Of a stretch of 64,000 nucleotides of DNA, positions 19,104 through 27,417 are shown in pieces (positions within the stretch are counted from its first letter, which is position 1; every line of letters starts with the position of its first letter). A model generated the notes under the pieces. The model was not told where the DNA came from. It ran no database searches and was given only the letters and a program-made list of their open reading frames with translations. The DNA comes from Serratia liquefaciens. Lineage in GTDB: Bacteria > Pseudomonadota > Gammaproteobacteria > Enterobacterales > Enterobacteriaceae. The stretch is taken from assembly GCA_012719855.1 (NCBI GenBank), contig JAAXZN010000029.1, positions 62,001-126,000 on the forward strand, written 5' to 3'. Position numbers and translations under genes: made by a program.

Positions 19104-20558
19104 TTAAACGCCCCAGCGCGGGATCGGGTGGTCACCCATGGAAATGCACACGTTCTTCATCTCGGCGAACACTTCAAAGCTGTATTCCCCACCCTCGCGG
19201 CCGGTGCCGGAGGATTTCACGCCGCCAAACGGCTGGCGCAGATCGCGTACGTTTTGGGTATTGACGAAAACCATCCCCGCTTCAATATTGCGGGCCAGAC
19301 GCAGTACCTTGCTCACATCCTGCGTCCAGATGTACGACGCCAGGCCGTACTCCACGTCGTTGGCCATGCGCAGGCCGTCTTCTTCCGATTTGAACGGCAG
19401 CAGACAGGCCACCGGCCCGAAAATCTCCTCCTGCGCGATGCGCATCCGGTTGTCGACATCCGCCAGCACCGTCGGGCGCAGGAAATTGCCGTGGCTCAGG
19501 CCGGCCGGTTTGTCCGGGCCGCCGGCCAACAGGGTGGCGCCTTCTTCCAGCCCGAGGCGGATATAGCCGGACACTTTTTCCCAGTGCTGCTGGCTGATCA
19601 ACGCCCCAACCTGCGTGTTGGGATCCTGCGGATCGCCTACGCGCAGGCGGTTGGCACGCTCGGCAAAACGTTTGACGAATTCCGGGTAAATGCTCTCCTG
19701 AATAAAGATGCGCGAACCGGCAGTGCAGCGTTCGCCGTTGATCGAGAAAATGGTGAACAGAGCGGCGTCCAGCGCACGTTCGATATCGGCATCCTCGAAA
19801 ATCAGTACCGGCGATTTCCCGCCCAGCTCCATGGAAAACTTCTTCAAGCCGGCGCTTTCGATGATCCGGCGCCCGGTGGCAGTGCCGCCGGTAAAGGACA
19901 CCGCACGCACGTCTTTATGACGCACCAGCGCATCGCCGGCGGTGGCACCGTAACCCTGCACCACATTGAGCACCCCGGCCGGAATGCCGGCTTCCAGCGC
20001 CAGTTCGCCCAGGCGATCGGCGGTCAGCGGCGACAGCTCAGACATTTTCAGCACCGCGGTATTGCCCAGCGCCAGGCAAGGCGCAGTCTTCCAGGTTGCG
20101 GTCATGAATGGCACGTTCCACGGTGACACCAGCGCACACACCCCCACCGGCTGGATCAGCGTGTAGTTGAGCATCTTGTCGTCCACCGGATAGGTGCGGC
20201 CGTTCATCTGCTGGCAGATCTCTGCAAAGAACTCAAAGTTGTGCGAAGCACGCGGGATCAGCACGTTTTTGGTTTGGTGGATCGGCAGACCGGTGTCGGC
20301 GGTTTCCATCTCGGCAATCTGCGGCACGTTCTCGTCAATCAGCTCGCCCAGACGACGCATCAGGCGAGCACGCTCTTTCATTGGCGTATTGGCCCATTTC
20401 GGGAACGCAGCCTTGGCGGCGGCCACCGCCTGATCGATCTCCAACTGCCCGCCGGACGCGACCTCTGCCAGCACCTCGCCGTTGGCCGGATTGGTGGTGG
20501 TGAAATACTCTTTGCTGGCTACGTTCTTACCGTTAATCCAATGATTGATGGTTTTCAT
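19104..20558 (-). CDS. hpaE: HpaE, 5-carboxymethyl-2-hydroxymuconate semialdehyde dehydrogenase
   Basis: This 484-residue NAD-dependent aldehyde dehydrogenase oxidises the ring-cleavage product to 5-carboxymethyl-2-hydroxymuconate. The aldehyde-dehydrogenase signatures are present: MELGGKSPVLIFEDAD with the general-base Glu, and INGERCTAGSR with the nucleophile Cys. The C-terminus QPFGGVKSSGTGREGGEYSFEVFAEMKNVC is typical. Its start codon overlaps the stop of hpaG2 by four bases (ATGA), so the two are likely translationally coupled. Confidence 0.95.
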   Translation of the reverse strand: MKTINHWINGKNVASKEYFTTTNPANGEVLAEVASGGQLEIDQAVAAAKAAFPKWANTPMKERARLMRRLGELIDENVPQIAEMETADTGLPIHQTKNVLIPRASHNFEFFAEICQQMNGRTYPVDDKMLNYTLIQPVGVCALVSPWNVPFMTATWKTAPCLALGNTAVLKMSELSPLTADRLGELALEAGIPAGVLNVVQGYGATAGDALVRHKDVRAVSFTGGTATGRRIIESAGLKKFSMELGGKSPVLIFEDADIERALDAALFTIFSINGERCTAGSRIFIQESIYPEFVKRFAERANRLRVGDPQDPNTQVGALISQQHWEKVSGYIRLGLEEGATLLAGGPDKPAGLSHGNFLRPTVLADVDNRMRIAQEEIFGPVACLLPFKSEEDGLRMANDVEYGLASYIWTQDVSKVLRLARNIEAGMVFVNTQNVRDLRQPFGGVKSSGTGREGGEYSFEVFAEMKNVCISMGDHPIPRWGV

Positions 20559-21319
20559 CGCAGGCTTTCCTCGTAATCGTTTTCACTGATGATGTGGTTA
20601 ACCAGACGGCCGATGCCCTCAATCTCCACCACCACTTCATCGCCCGGCTGCACGTCGGCCAGCCCTTTCGGCGTGCCGGTGGCGATCATGTCGCCCGGCT
20701 GCAGCGTCATAAATTCGCTCAGGTAGCTGATCAGGTAGGGGATATCGAAAATCATGTCGGCGGTGCTGCCGCGCTGGCGCAGCTCGCCGTTAACGTAGGT
20801 GCTGAGTGCCAGACGGTGCGGATCGGCGATATCGTCACGATCGACGATGTACGGCCCAATCGGCGTCAGGGTATCGCGGCTTTTCACCCGCAGATTCGGG
20901 CGGTAATAGTTTTCCAGATAGTCACGAATGGCGTAGTCGTTGCACAGCGTATAGCCCGCCACGTACGCCATGGCATCTTCGCGGCTGACGTTACGCGCCG
21001 TCTTGCCGATCACCGCCACCAGCTCGGCTTCGTAGTGCATATACTCGACATTGGCTGGGCGTACCGAAACCTGCCGATGGCCGGTCAGGGTGTTCGGCGC
21101 CTTGAGGAACACCAGCGGCTCTTCCGGGGCCTTGAATTCCAGCTCGCTGGCGTGATCGGCATAGTTAAGCCCCAGGGCAAACACCGTGCCCTGCGCCGGA
21201 GGCAACCACTCGACGTCCTGCTCTGGCAACACCGTGCCGTCCGGCAACGTCACGCGCAGCTGCTCATCGACGCTGACATTAACAATTTGGCCATGATGGC
21301 GAATACGAGCGTGTCTCAT
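20555..21319 (-). CDS. hpaG2: HpaG2, 2-hydroxyhepta-2,4-diene-1,7-dioate isomerase / decarboxylase subunit
   Basis: This 254-residue FAH-fold protein corresponds to one half of the bifunctional HpaG of E. coli, which decarboxylates 5-oxopent-3-ene-1,2,5-tricarboxylate and isomerises the product. It has ALGLNYADHASELEFKAPEEPLVFLK, the metal-ligand region YEAELVAVIGKTA, and the TGTPKGL loop. It begins with a four-base overlap to hpaG1, with AGGAG inside the end of hpaG1. The two halves are single polypeptides here, not a fusion. Confidence 0.9.
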   Translation of the reverse strand: MRHARIRHHGQIVNVSVDEQLRVTLPDGTVLPEQDVEWLPPAQGTVFALGLNYADHASELEFKAPEEPLVFLKAPNTLTGHRQVSVRPANVEYMHYEAELVAVIGKTARNVSREDAMAYVAGYTLCNDYAIRDYLENYYRPNLRVKSRDTLTPIGPYIVDRDDIADPHRLALSTYVNGELRQRGSTADMIFDIPYLISYLSEFMTLQPGDMIATGTPKGLADVQPGDEVVVEIEGIGRLVNHIISENDYEESLR

Positions 21320-21948
21320 GCTGTTTCTCCTGCCTGCACTACGCGGTTGGTCAGGGTCGGCAAACCGGCGGCACGCACCCTCACTTCATCTCCGGGTTTG
21401 ATGTCCACCCGCTGGTGCGGCGTGCCGATCAGCACTGCGTCGCCCGGCTGGAGGGTAATAAAATCGCTGATGGCGGCGATCAGTTCCGGCACCGAGCGCA
21501 CCAAATCGGCCGTCGACCAGCGGTCCTGTTCCACCCCGTTGATTTCGGTGATGATTTCCAATTGTTCGGAACTCACCAATGCGCCGAGCTCCCCCAACGG
21601 GCAAAAACCGTCGCGGCATTTCGCTTTGATCGCCGGGCGGTAAAAGCTGCTTTCCGGCAGGCTGATGTCATTGGCCAGCGCATAACCGGCCAGATAGTCG
21701 GCGACCCGTTCGACCGGCACCTTACGGGCGGTGTTGCCAATCACCACCGCCAGCGTAGCGCCGCTTTGCACCTGCTCACCGGCAGGAAACGGGATCGCCC
21801 CGCCGTTGGCGAGGTGGGTATTGCGCGGTTTGATAAACCACACCGGGGTCTTCGGCGGGGTTTTATACGGCGGCTGATGAAACGCCTGATCCCAGGCGTC
21901 TATCTGGCTGCGGTGGTTCAACGCGACGGAAAATACGGTGCCTTTCAT
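21316..21948 (-). CDS. hpaG1: HpaG1, 5-oxopent-3-ene-1,2,5-tricarboxylate decarboxylase subunit
   Basis: First gene of the hpa catabolic operon. The 210-residue FAH-fold protein matches the N-terminal half of E. coli HpaG: MKGTVFSVALNHRSQIDAWDQAFHQPPYKTPPKTPVWFIKP, then GNTARKVPVERVADYLAGYALANDISLPE and a C-terminal LIGTPHQRVDIKPGDEV. The usual ExE metal pair seen in HpaG2 is not evident in the corresponding strand (SGATLAVVIGNTA). The ATG at 21948 is preferred over an open extension of 13 codons. A perfect HpaR-type palindrome lies 38 bases upstream. Confidence 0.9.
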   Translation of the reverse strand: MKGTVFSVALNHRSQIDAWDQAFHQPPYKTPPKTPVWFIKPRNTHLANGGAIPFPAGEQVQSGATLAVVIGNTARKVPVERVADYLAGYALANDISLPESSFYRPAIKAKCRDGFCPLGELGALVSSEQLEIITEINGVEQDRWSTADLVRSVPELIAAISDFITLQPGDAVLIGTPHQRVDIKPGDEVRVRAAGLPTLTNRVVQAGETA

Positions 21949-21985
21949 GCAAACTCCTTTCAATGACACAACAGGGCAATTTGGC

Positions 21986-22007
21986 ATTCATTAATATGTT
22001 AATGAAT
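21986..22007. promoter_or_regulatory. HpaR-type operator 1 at the hpaG1 promoter
   Basis: ATTCATTAA, four bases (TATG), then TTAATGAAT form a perfect inverted repeat of 22 bases, 38 bases upstream of hpaG1. MarR-family HpaR of E. coli represses the catabolic operon from an operator at this place and is released by 4-hydroxyphenylacetate. The same ATTAA-N4-TTAAT core recurs at 22186-22199. Confidence 0.75.
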
Positions 22008-22185
22008 ACTTTTATACGCTGTTCAGCTTTTACGCAACGCGGGTGGATTGATTTGTGATCGCGATAACAAAATATTCACAACCCATGAACATTAGCGTGA
22101 TTATTCAACGGATTAATCATTTTTAGCTGATTTTTACCGCTGTATAGGCGTTTTCGCTTTATCCATCGGGGTAAACTTGGCTACT

Positions 22186-22199
22186 ATTAAGTTATTAAT
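22186..22199. promoter_or_regulatory. HpaR-type operator 2 in the hpaR-hpaG gap
   Basis: ATTAA-GTTA-TTAAT repeats the half-sites and spacing of the operator near hpaG1 but without the flanking ATTC/GAAT. It is about 105 bases upstream of hpaR. E. coli hpaR also has a second, weaker operator near its own promoter, so autoregulation is likely. Inferred from sequence similarity of the two sites. Confidence 0.55.
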
Positions 22200-22304
22200 A
22201 AAATCAGGATTTACAGGAAGGGATTGCAGCGCCCGTGGGGCCGTCTGCCGAGCCCCGCCGGTAAATGCCGGAACAAAGACCCCCTTATAGCCAAGGCCAA
22301 ATCT

Positions 22305-22757
22305 ATGCATGAGTCCTTAACCATTGCCCTGCTGCAAGCGCGTGAAACCGCCATGGGCTTTTTTCGCCCGATCCTGAAAAGCCATAACCTGACCGAACAG
22401 CAATGGCGCATCATTCGCGTTCTGGCCAACAGCCGTTCGATCGAATTCCACGAATTGGCGGCAGAAACCTGCATCCTGCGCCCCAGCCTGACCGGCATTT
22501 TGTCGCGCATGGAACGCGATAAGCTGATTTTCCGCCTGAAACCGGTTAACGATCAGCGCAAGCTGTACGTGTCTCTCACCCAGCAGGGGCAGGAGCTGTA
22601 TGAAGTGGCGCGCCACCAGGTAGAACAGGGGTACGCTGAGATCGAAGCCGCATTTTCACAGCAGAAAATGGACCAGTTGATGACCTTGCTGGACGAGCTG
22701 ATCACCCTGGGGGAGAAACTGCCCGCCAACGTGACCGCCCATCCGACAAAGAAATGA
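22305..22757 (+). CDS. hpaR: HpaR, MarR-family repressor of the hpa operon
   Basis: The 150-residue protein is divergent from hpaG1. The winged helix covers about residues 27-90: LTEQQWRIIRVLANSRSIEFHELAAETCILRPSLTGILSRMERDKLIFRLKPVNDQRKLYVSLT, with the DQRK wing typical of MarR proteins; helices before and after form the dimer interface. HpaR represses hpaG-X until 4-hydroxyphenylacetate binds. MHESLT at 22305 is chosen as start; an open stretch of 27 codons upstream has no family resemblance. Confidence 0.94.
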   Translation: MHESLTIALLQARETAMGFFRPILKSHNLTEQQWRIIRVLANSRSIEFHELAAETCILRPSLTGILSRMERDKLIFRLKPVNDQRKLYVSLTQQGQELYEVARHQVEQGYAEIEAAFSQQKMDQLMTLLDELITLGEKLPANVTAHPTKK

Positions 22758-22772
22758 TCCTTTCGATTATCA

Positions 22773-22890
22773 TCCTCTCATTAATTGGCATTGCAGCTAG
22801 GCGGCCAGGGCGTGAGTCCCCTGGCGCTTACTAGTGACTTGGGTGAGCGCAAGCAGCCAACAGCGCTGCAACGTCAAGAAAGAAGAGGAT
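22773..22890. repeat. Degenerate copy of a dispersed palindromic element
   Basis: ATCCTCT at 22773 and AGAGGAT ending at 22890 bound a stretch with TTGCAGCTAGGCGGCC on the left, CTTACTAGTGACTTGGGTGAGCG in the middle and GCTGCAACGTCAAGAAAG on the right. The same layout, better preserved, is at 39642-39768 and 47328-47454. The right end overlaps the last codons of the adjacent SDR gene, so the element supplies that protein's C-terminus. It lies between the tails of two convergent genes and may act as a transcription barrier. Confidence 0.7.
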
Positions 22891-23665
22891 GGGCTTCGGG
22901 GAGTAACGCGCCGCCGTCCACCACCAGCGTTTGGCCGGTCATATAGGCGGCCGCCGGCGAGGCGAGAAACACCATCGCCGCCGCGATGTCTTCCGGCTCC
23001 CCCAATCGCCCGAGCGGCACTGCGGCCGCAATCGCCTGATTGACCGCCGCGCCCCCCAGATTGGCCATCGCCGGCGTGCGGATCATCCCCGGCTCCACGC
23101 CGTTGACCCTGACGCCGGCCGCCGCCAGTTCCAGCGCCGCCGCGCGAATAAACCCGTTGACCCCGGCCTTTGAAGCGGCGTAGTGCGCCAACCCCGGATA
23201 GGCGACCCGTGGCCCGGTCACCGACGACGTCACCAAAATGCAGCCCCCGCCCTGACGCTGCATCCAGGGCAACGCCGCCTGTGCCAGAAAGAACGGCGCC
23301 ATCAGATTAACGCTCAGCGTGCGTTGCAATAACACGGCGTCAATCTCGGCAAAGGGTGTCAGCGGGAAGTAAGCCGCGTTATGGATCACCACGTCCAACC
23401 GTTGATGCTGCAACCCCACCGCCGCTATCAGTTCAGTAATCTGCCCCGGATCGGCCAGATCGCAAGCCATCGCCTGGACCTGCCCGCCCTGCTGTTGCAG
23501 CGTCTCGGCGGCATCCTGCGCTTTTTGCAGCTGCAGATCCGCCATCACCACCGTCGCGCCCAACTGAGCAAAGGCACTGACGATCGCCAGCCCGATGCCC
23601 TGCGCACCGCCCGTCACCAGTACCACCTGCCCCTTGAACGCATCAGCCGCATAAGTTGCATTCAT
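22874..23665 (-). CDS. Short-chain dehydrogenase/reductase of the MoaF operon
   Basis: This 263-residue SDR has TGGAQGIG at about 19-26, HNAA near 95 and the catalytic Ser with YAASK near 160. The substrate is unknown. It is the last gene of the operon permease-DUF3156-SDR-MoaF-SDR, four bases after the moaF-like gene, so it probably acts on an alcohol or carbonyl intermediate of the same amine-related pathway. Its last residues (LLPEAHPLLS) are encoded by the end of a dispersed palindromic repeat, suggesting that the original stop was displaced by insertion of the repeat. Confidence 0.85.
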   Translation of the reverse strand: MNATYAADAFKGQVVLVTGGAQGIGLAIVSAFAQLGATVVMADLQLQKAQDAAETLQQQGGQVQAMACDLADPGQITELIAAVGLQHQRLDVVIHNAAYFPLTPFAEIDAVLLQRTLSVNLMAPFFLAQAALPWMQRQGGGCILVTSSVTGPRVAYPGLAHYAASKAGVNGFIRAAALELAAAGVRVNGVEPGMIRTPAMANLGGAAVNQAIAAAVPLGRLGEPEDIAAAMVFLASPAAAYMTGQTLVVDGGALLPEAHPLLS

Positions 23666-23669
23666 CGGC

Positions 23670-24467
23670 CTATCCCCGTGGATGGCGCGTAGTGTTCAGC
23701 ACCTGCGCATGGGCGCCTACCGCAAAATTGCTCAGCGCGCTGAAATCGCTGCCCTGATAGCCGAGGATCTTGCCGTCGGTACGCATGCCCTGCAGATCGA
23801 TCATGACCACGCCCAGCGTCGGCACAATCTTCTCTCGCCAGACAAACAGGTACAGCTGTTCGGCTACCTTCACGTAGTGGCAGCGATCGACATCCGCCAG
23901 CCCTTTCTCCACGCCGTCCAGGCACTGCCAGGCGTAGAAATTGTCGTTCAGATAAATGTGTTCGTAACGCTCGGTCGGGCTGTAGGTATACATGTTTCGC
24001 ATGCCGATCAGCTCGTCGGTGAACTGTGGCGGCTCAACATCGGCGTTATCCAGCGTGCCAAAGTGGAATTCAACGTTGACCGCCGTCAGCGGCAGCCCTT
24101 GCTCAACCCGGCTGAAGGCGTCCAGACGGGCTTGTTCCTCATCCGGCAATTGGCCATACACCGCCGTGAAATTCCCCTGGTTGCGATCGCACACCAGCGT
24201 AATACTGGCGTTATCCTGTGCGGGATCGAGAAAATCGATAAACAGAATGCCGGGGCGGATGCTGGTGGCGCGATAAGCGATGCCCCTGTACTCCCCCCAA
24301 CTCAGCGTCTGCTCATCGACAAAGTGACAACTCAGCATTTCGCCGTCGGCAAAACGTAATGTCAGCGTGTTACCGCTCAACCCATGCTGCTGTTCCAGCG
24401 TATTGCTGTGCGGCGCAAAGCCTTCCGCCAGTGCGCCAACCTGAATAAATACCGCTTCTGTACTCAT
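23670..24467 (-). CDS. MoaF-family protein (monoamine regulon type)
   Basis: This 265-residue protein matches the MoaF family first described in the monoamine (moa) regulon of Klebsiella aerogenes. Two lipocalin-like halves can be seen: residues about 10-115 (SGNTLTLRFADGEMLSCHFVDEQTLSW, RPGILFIDFLD) and about 155-265 (YEHIYLNDNFYAWQCLDGVEKGLADVDRCHYVKVAEQLYLFVWREKIVPTLG). The biochemical role is not established. Databases often call it molybdenum cofactor protein F because of the shared symbol; nothing here relates to molybdopterin. The start at 24467 follows AAGGAG. It sits between two SDR genes in one operon. Confidence 0.88.
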   Translation of the reverse strand: MSTEAVFIQVGALAEGFAPHSNTLEQQHGLSGNTLTLRFADGEMLSCHFVDEQTLSWGEYRGIAYRATSIRPGILFIDFLDPAQDNASITLVCDRNQGNFTAVYGQLPDEEQARLDAFSRVEQGLPLTAVNVEFHFGTLDNADVEPPQFTDELIGMRNMYTYSPTERYEHIYLNDNFYAWQCLDGVEKGLADVDRCHYVKVAEQLYLFVWREKIVPTLGVVMIDLQGMRTDGKILGYQGSDFSALSNFAVGAHAQVLNTTRHPRG

Positions 24468-24477
24468 CTGATGCTCC

Positions 24478-25260
24478 TTAAAGGGAAGTAAAAGCCAATG
24501 TCGGTACGTCGACGATGGTGGAGCCGCCGTCGGCCACCAGCGCCGCACCGGTGATGATCGACGCTTCGTCCGAACAGAGAAAACGGCAGATACCGGCGAT
24601 CTCTTCGGCGCTGGCCGGGCGACGCAACGGTACGTCGCGGCATACCCGTTGGTAAGCCTGCTCCAGCGTAAGGTGGTACTCAGCCATCAACGGCTGCATC
24701 TCTTCATCCGCCATCGGCGTAGTGACCCAACCGGGACACACCGCGTTGGCACGCACGCCCAGCGGGCCGTAGTCACGAGCGATGGAGCGCATCAGCCCAA
24801 TCAGCGCATGTTTGGCGGTCACGTAGCCGCAAACCTCCGGTCCGGCGGCCAGCGAGGCGATAGAGGCGACAAACAGCAGGTTGCCGCCGGTTTTCACCAG
24901 CTCCGGCAGGCAGGCGCGGGCGCTGGCAAAAGCACTGTTGAGGTTGCTGTCCAGCGCCAGACGCCACTGGTCATCGTTCATTTCGGTAATCCGCCCCAGC
25001 CCCATCCCGCCGGCGCTGCCGATCAGGCAGTCGATGCGCCCGGCCTGTTGCAAAATGGCCGGCAACAGCTGGCTTTGCCAGCATTCACCGCTGGCGGCGT
25101 CCCCCACCAATGCTTGCGCGCCAATGTCGTCCGCCAGTGCCATCAGAGGTTCACGACGGCGGCCGATGATAAATACCCGATCGCCCCTGCTCGCCAGCAG
25201 CCTGGCGCACGCAGCCCCCACGCCGGTGCCGCCGCCGGTAATCACCACCACTCTACTCAT
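24478..25260 (-). CDS. Short-chain dehydrogenase/reductase beside MoaF (MoaE-like candidate)
   Basis: The 260-residue SDR has TGGGTGVG at about 8-15, GSAGG near 84, and YVTAK near 146 as catalytic Tyr-Lys. It overlaps the DUF3156 gene by eight bases and precedes the moaF-like gene by ten, so it is in the same transcript. In Klebsiella aerogenes moaF is preceded by moaE, which I recall as a dehydrogenase-like protein, making this the positional counterpart; that equivalence is inference. The C-terminus is about ten residues longer than in many SDRs. Confidence 0.82.
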   Translation of the reverse strand: MSRVVVITGGGTGVGAACARLLASRGDRVFIIGRRREPLMALADDIGAQALVGDAASGECWQSQLLPAILQQAGRIDCLIGSAGGMGLGRITEMNDDQWRLALDSNLNSAFASARACLPELVKTGGNLLFVASIASLAAGPEVCGYVTAKHALIGLMRSIARDYGPLGVRANAVCPGWVTTPMADEEMQPLMAEYHLTLEQAYQRVCRDVPLRRPASAEEIAGICRFLCSDEASIITGAALVADGGSTIVDVPTLAFTSL

Positions 25261-25840
25261 CCAGTTTCTCCATCAATTGGCCGATCATCAGCAGGCTGCT
25301 CAGCAGCAAGCGCCGCTGCTCCGGTTCCAGCCGCAGATAGCGGCGACCGGCAGGCAAACGGCTGACCACTTCCGAAGCGGCAAAATGTTCGATCTCCAGC
25401 CGCCAATGACCGGCCGCGACCGTCAGTTGGATACGCCGAAAATCCAGCTGCTCCAGCGTTTCGGCAATCTGCGGATAGCCCCGCAGAGCGGCAATCATTC
25501 GCTGCGCTACGGCATCATCCCGGGTCGCGCGATAAACCACGCCGCGTCGCCGTAACCACCCCCCGGCGTTAATACGTAGCGTCAGCGGTTCCTTCTGCGA
25601 GCACGCCCCCTGCACGCAGAAACGCTGGCTGACGATATGCGCCATAAACAGCGCGCTGACCTGTTCGTTAATGTCGATAACCGCCCCCTGCGGCAGGGTC
25701 AGGCGCAGCAGGCAGGGCGAAAGGCGCTCGCAGGCATAGGGCTGCAGATTGTTCGCCAGCCGGCTGAGGGTGACGCCCGGCTGGTAGCCCGCCGGGGAGC
25801 GCTGCCAGTAGCGATTAAGTGAGGGAAGTAAGCCGATCAA
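25253..25840 (-). CDS. DUF3156 family protein
   Basis: This protein of about 195 residues has no assigned function. Features are an Arg-rich C-terminal half (RRIQLTVAAGHWRLEIEHFAASEVVSRLPAGRRYLRLEPEQRRLLLSSLLMI) and conserved CxLRLTLPQG and GGWLRRRGVVYRATRDD blocks. I place the start at TTG 25840: GAGGAGG lies six bases upstream and everything further upstream is the permease gene in another frame. It overlaps the permease end by 26 bases and the next SDR by eight. DUF3156 genes commonly accompany amino-acid or amine permeases. Confidence 0.72.
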   Translation of the reverse strand: MIGLLPSLNRYWQRSPAGYQPGVTLSRLANNLQPYACERLSPCLLRLTLPQGAVIDINEQVSALFMAHIVSQRFCVQGACSQKEPLTLRINAGGWLRRRGVVYRATRDDAVAQRMIAALRGYPQIAETLEQLDFRRIQLTVAAGHWRLEIEHFAASEVVSRLPAGRRYLRLEPEQRRLLLSSLLMIGQLMEKLDE

Positions 25841-27308
25841 ACTGCGCCTCCTCGCTTTCCGCTTTGGCAAAGGCCGTTTCCAGTACCTGTTCGACCGGCA
25901 CCGGTTTAAACGGATTGACCTTTTGCACGCACAGGGTCCAGAACAACGCATAGGCGGCAGTCAGGCCAATCATGATGCTGAACGGGATATAGACGGCGCG
26001 CGGATCCATGCCCGGCGGGGTGATATAGATAATCGCCAGCACAATGCCCACGCTGGAGACGATTTGCGGCAGCGGGAACCAGGGGGATTTGTAAGCTCGT
26101 GGCAGATCCGGGCGGCGAATACGCAGGATCACCACCGAGCAGGTGACCAGCAGGTAGGCCACGCCCCAGGCGCACACCGCCGCCAGCACCAGCGGAATAA
26201 TGCGGTCGAGATTGCCCTGAATGGCAAAGGCATGCACGCAGGGTATTAACACCGCCACCAGAATACCCACCACCGGGGTTTTAAAACGGGGGTGCAGATA
26301 GGCGAAGATACGTGGCAATGCCCCGTCCAGCGCCATGCCGTAGAGAATACGCGGCACCGCGGCCATCAGCGTGTTGATGGTCGCCGCCCCGGCCAGCAGC
26401 AGCCCGATACCCAACCAGTATTTGCCGAACTCGCCCATCACCTGACCGGCAAAAGCCGGGATCGCCATCGGCGTATCCAGCAGATGAACGCCGTTGGCGG
26501 CATCCACCACCACGTTTTCCACCTGATGGCTGAGCGCCGCACCGTACAACGCCATGCACACCGCCACGCCACACAGCCCCAGCGACATCGCCCGTGGGAT
26601 CACGCTGGCGGAGCGTTTGATCTCCGGTGCCATCGGCGTGACCAACTCACACCCGACGAACATGAACATCGCCATGCCGATCAGGCTGAATACCGCAAAA
26701 GGATCGCTCAGGCTCAGCGTGCTGCCAAACCAACCTTCCAGCGGTACCGCGTGCGGCGAAAGCAGCCCGGTAATGCCAAATATCACCAGGGTGCTCCACA
26801 TGGCGAAGGTCAGCACGATCTCCGCTTTACCGAAGGCCTCAATGCCAAAGGCGTTGAGTGCACCGAAGACGATGACCAACCCCACCCCCACCATCCAGGA
26901 AGCATTGTGCGTTTCCATCAGGGTATTAAGGTGCTCAAAATTCACCAGCGCCATGATGCCGGAGAGAATGGTTTCGGCGGTCCCGGCAAAGATATGCACG
27001 ATCAGGTAGGCCGACAGCGCGCCGGTAATGGCAAAAAAACGTCCCATACCACAGGCGATATAGTCATACACCGATCCTGAGGTCGGCAATATCGCCGCCG
27101 CCTCCGAGAAGGTGGTGAGCTGGGCCTGCATCATGATAAAGGCGATCAGCATCGCCAGCGCGAAGGTATCGCCGCCGATGCCGAAACCGCTGGTCACGGT
27201 GAGGATCACCGGGCTGGCCATAATCACCCCGACCGAGCTGGCCAGCGTGGTGGGGAATCCGACCTTACCCCGCTCAAGATGGGCATGAAGCCGCGACGAC
27301 AGGTTCAT
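25815..27308 (-). CDS. APC-superfamily amine/amino-acid permease
   Basis: This 497-residue transporter with about 12 membrane segments heads the MoaF operon. The first segment carries the unwound-helix motif region ASSVGVIMASPVILTVTSGFGIGG, and LPTSGSVYDYIACGMGRFFA follows; cytosolic loops are short and basic. The substrate cannot be read from sequence. Context (MoaF, amine oxidase relative, amidohydrolase nearby) favours an aromatic amine or acyl-amine; in Klebsiella the moa regulon includes a tyramine permease. Two perfect 16-bp palindromes lie 110 and 236 bases upstream. Confidence 0.85.
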   Translation of the reverse strand: MNLSSRLHAHLERGKVGFPTTLASSVGVIMASPVILTVTSGFGIGGDTFALAMLIAFIMMQAQLTTFSEAAAILPTSGSVYDYIACGMGRFFAITGALSAYLIVHIFAGTAETILSGIMALVNFEHLNTLMETHNASWMVGVGLVIVFGALNAFGIEAFGKAEIVLTFAMWSTLVIFGITGLLSPHAVPLEGWFGSTLSLSDPFAVFSLIGMAMFMFVGCELVTPMAPEIKRSASVIPRAMSLGLCGVAVCMALYGAALSHQVENVVVDAANGVHLLDTPMAIPAFAGQVMGEFGKYWLGIGLLLAGAATINTLMAAVPRILYGMALDGALPRIFAYLHPRFKTPVVGILVAVLIPCVHAFAIQGNLDRIIPLVLAAVCAWGVAYLLVTCSVVILRIRRPDLPRAYKSPWFPLPQIVSSVGIVLAIIYITPPGMDPRAVYIPFSIMIGLTAAYALFWTLCVQKVNPFKPVPVEQVLETAFAKAESEEAQFDRLTSLT

Positions 27309-27417
27309 GGTTATGTCCTCTTATAGTTTTATCGTTTGGCCCTGATGGTGCATTTGCAGGTGTTTCGTCGCCAGTGGCGGCAATATCACTATAGAGAGGA
27401 AAAGAAAATGCTGACTA

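Noticed and set aside
23670-24467. Molybdenum-cofactor biosynthesis role for the MoaF-like gene
   Set aside because: The name collision comes from the monoamine regulon. The sequence has no molybdopterin-pathway features and no mo-cofactor genes are nearby.
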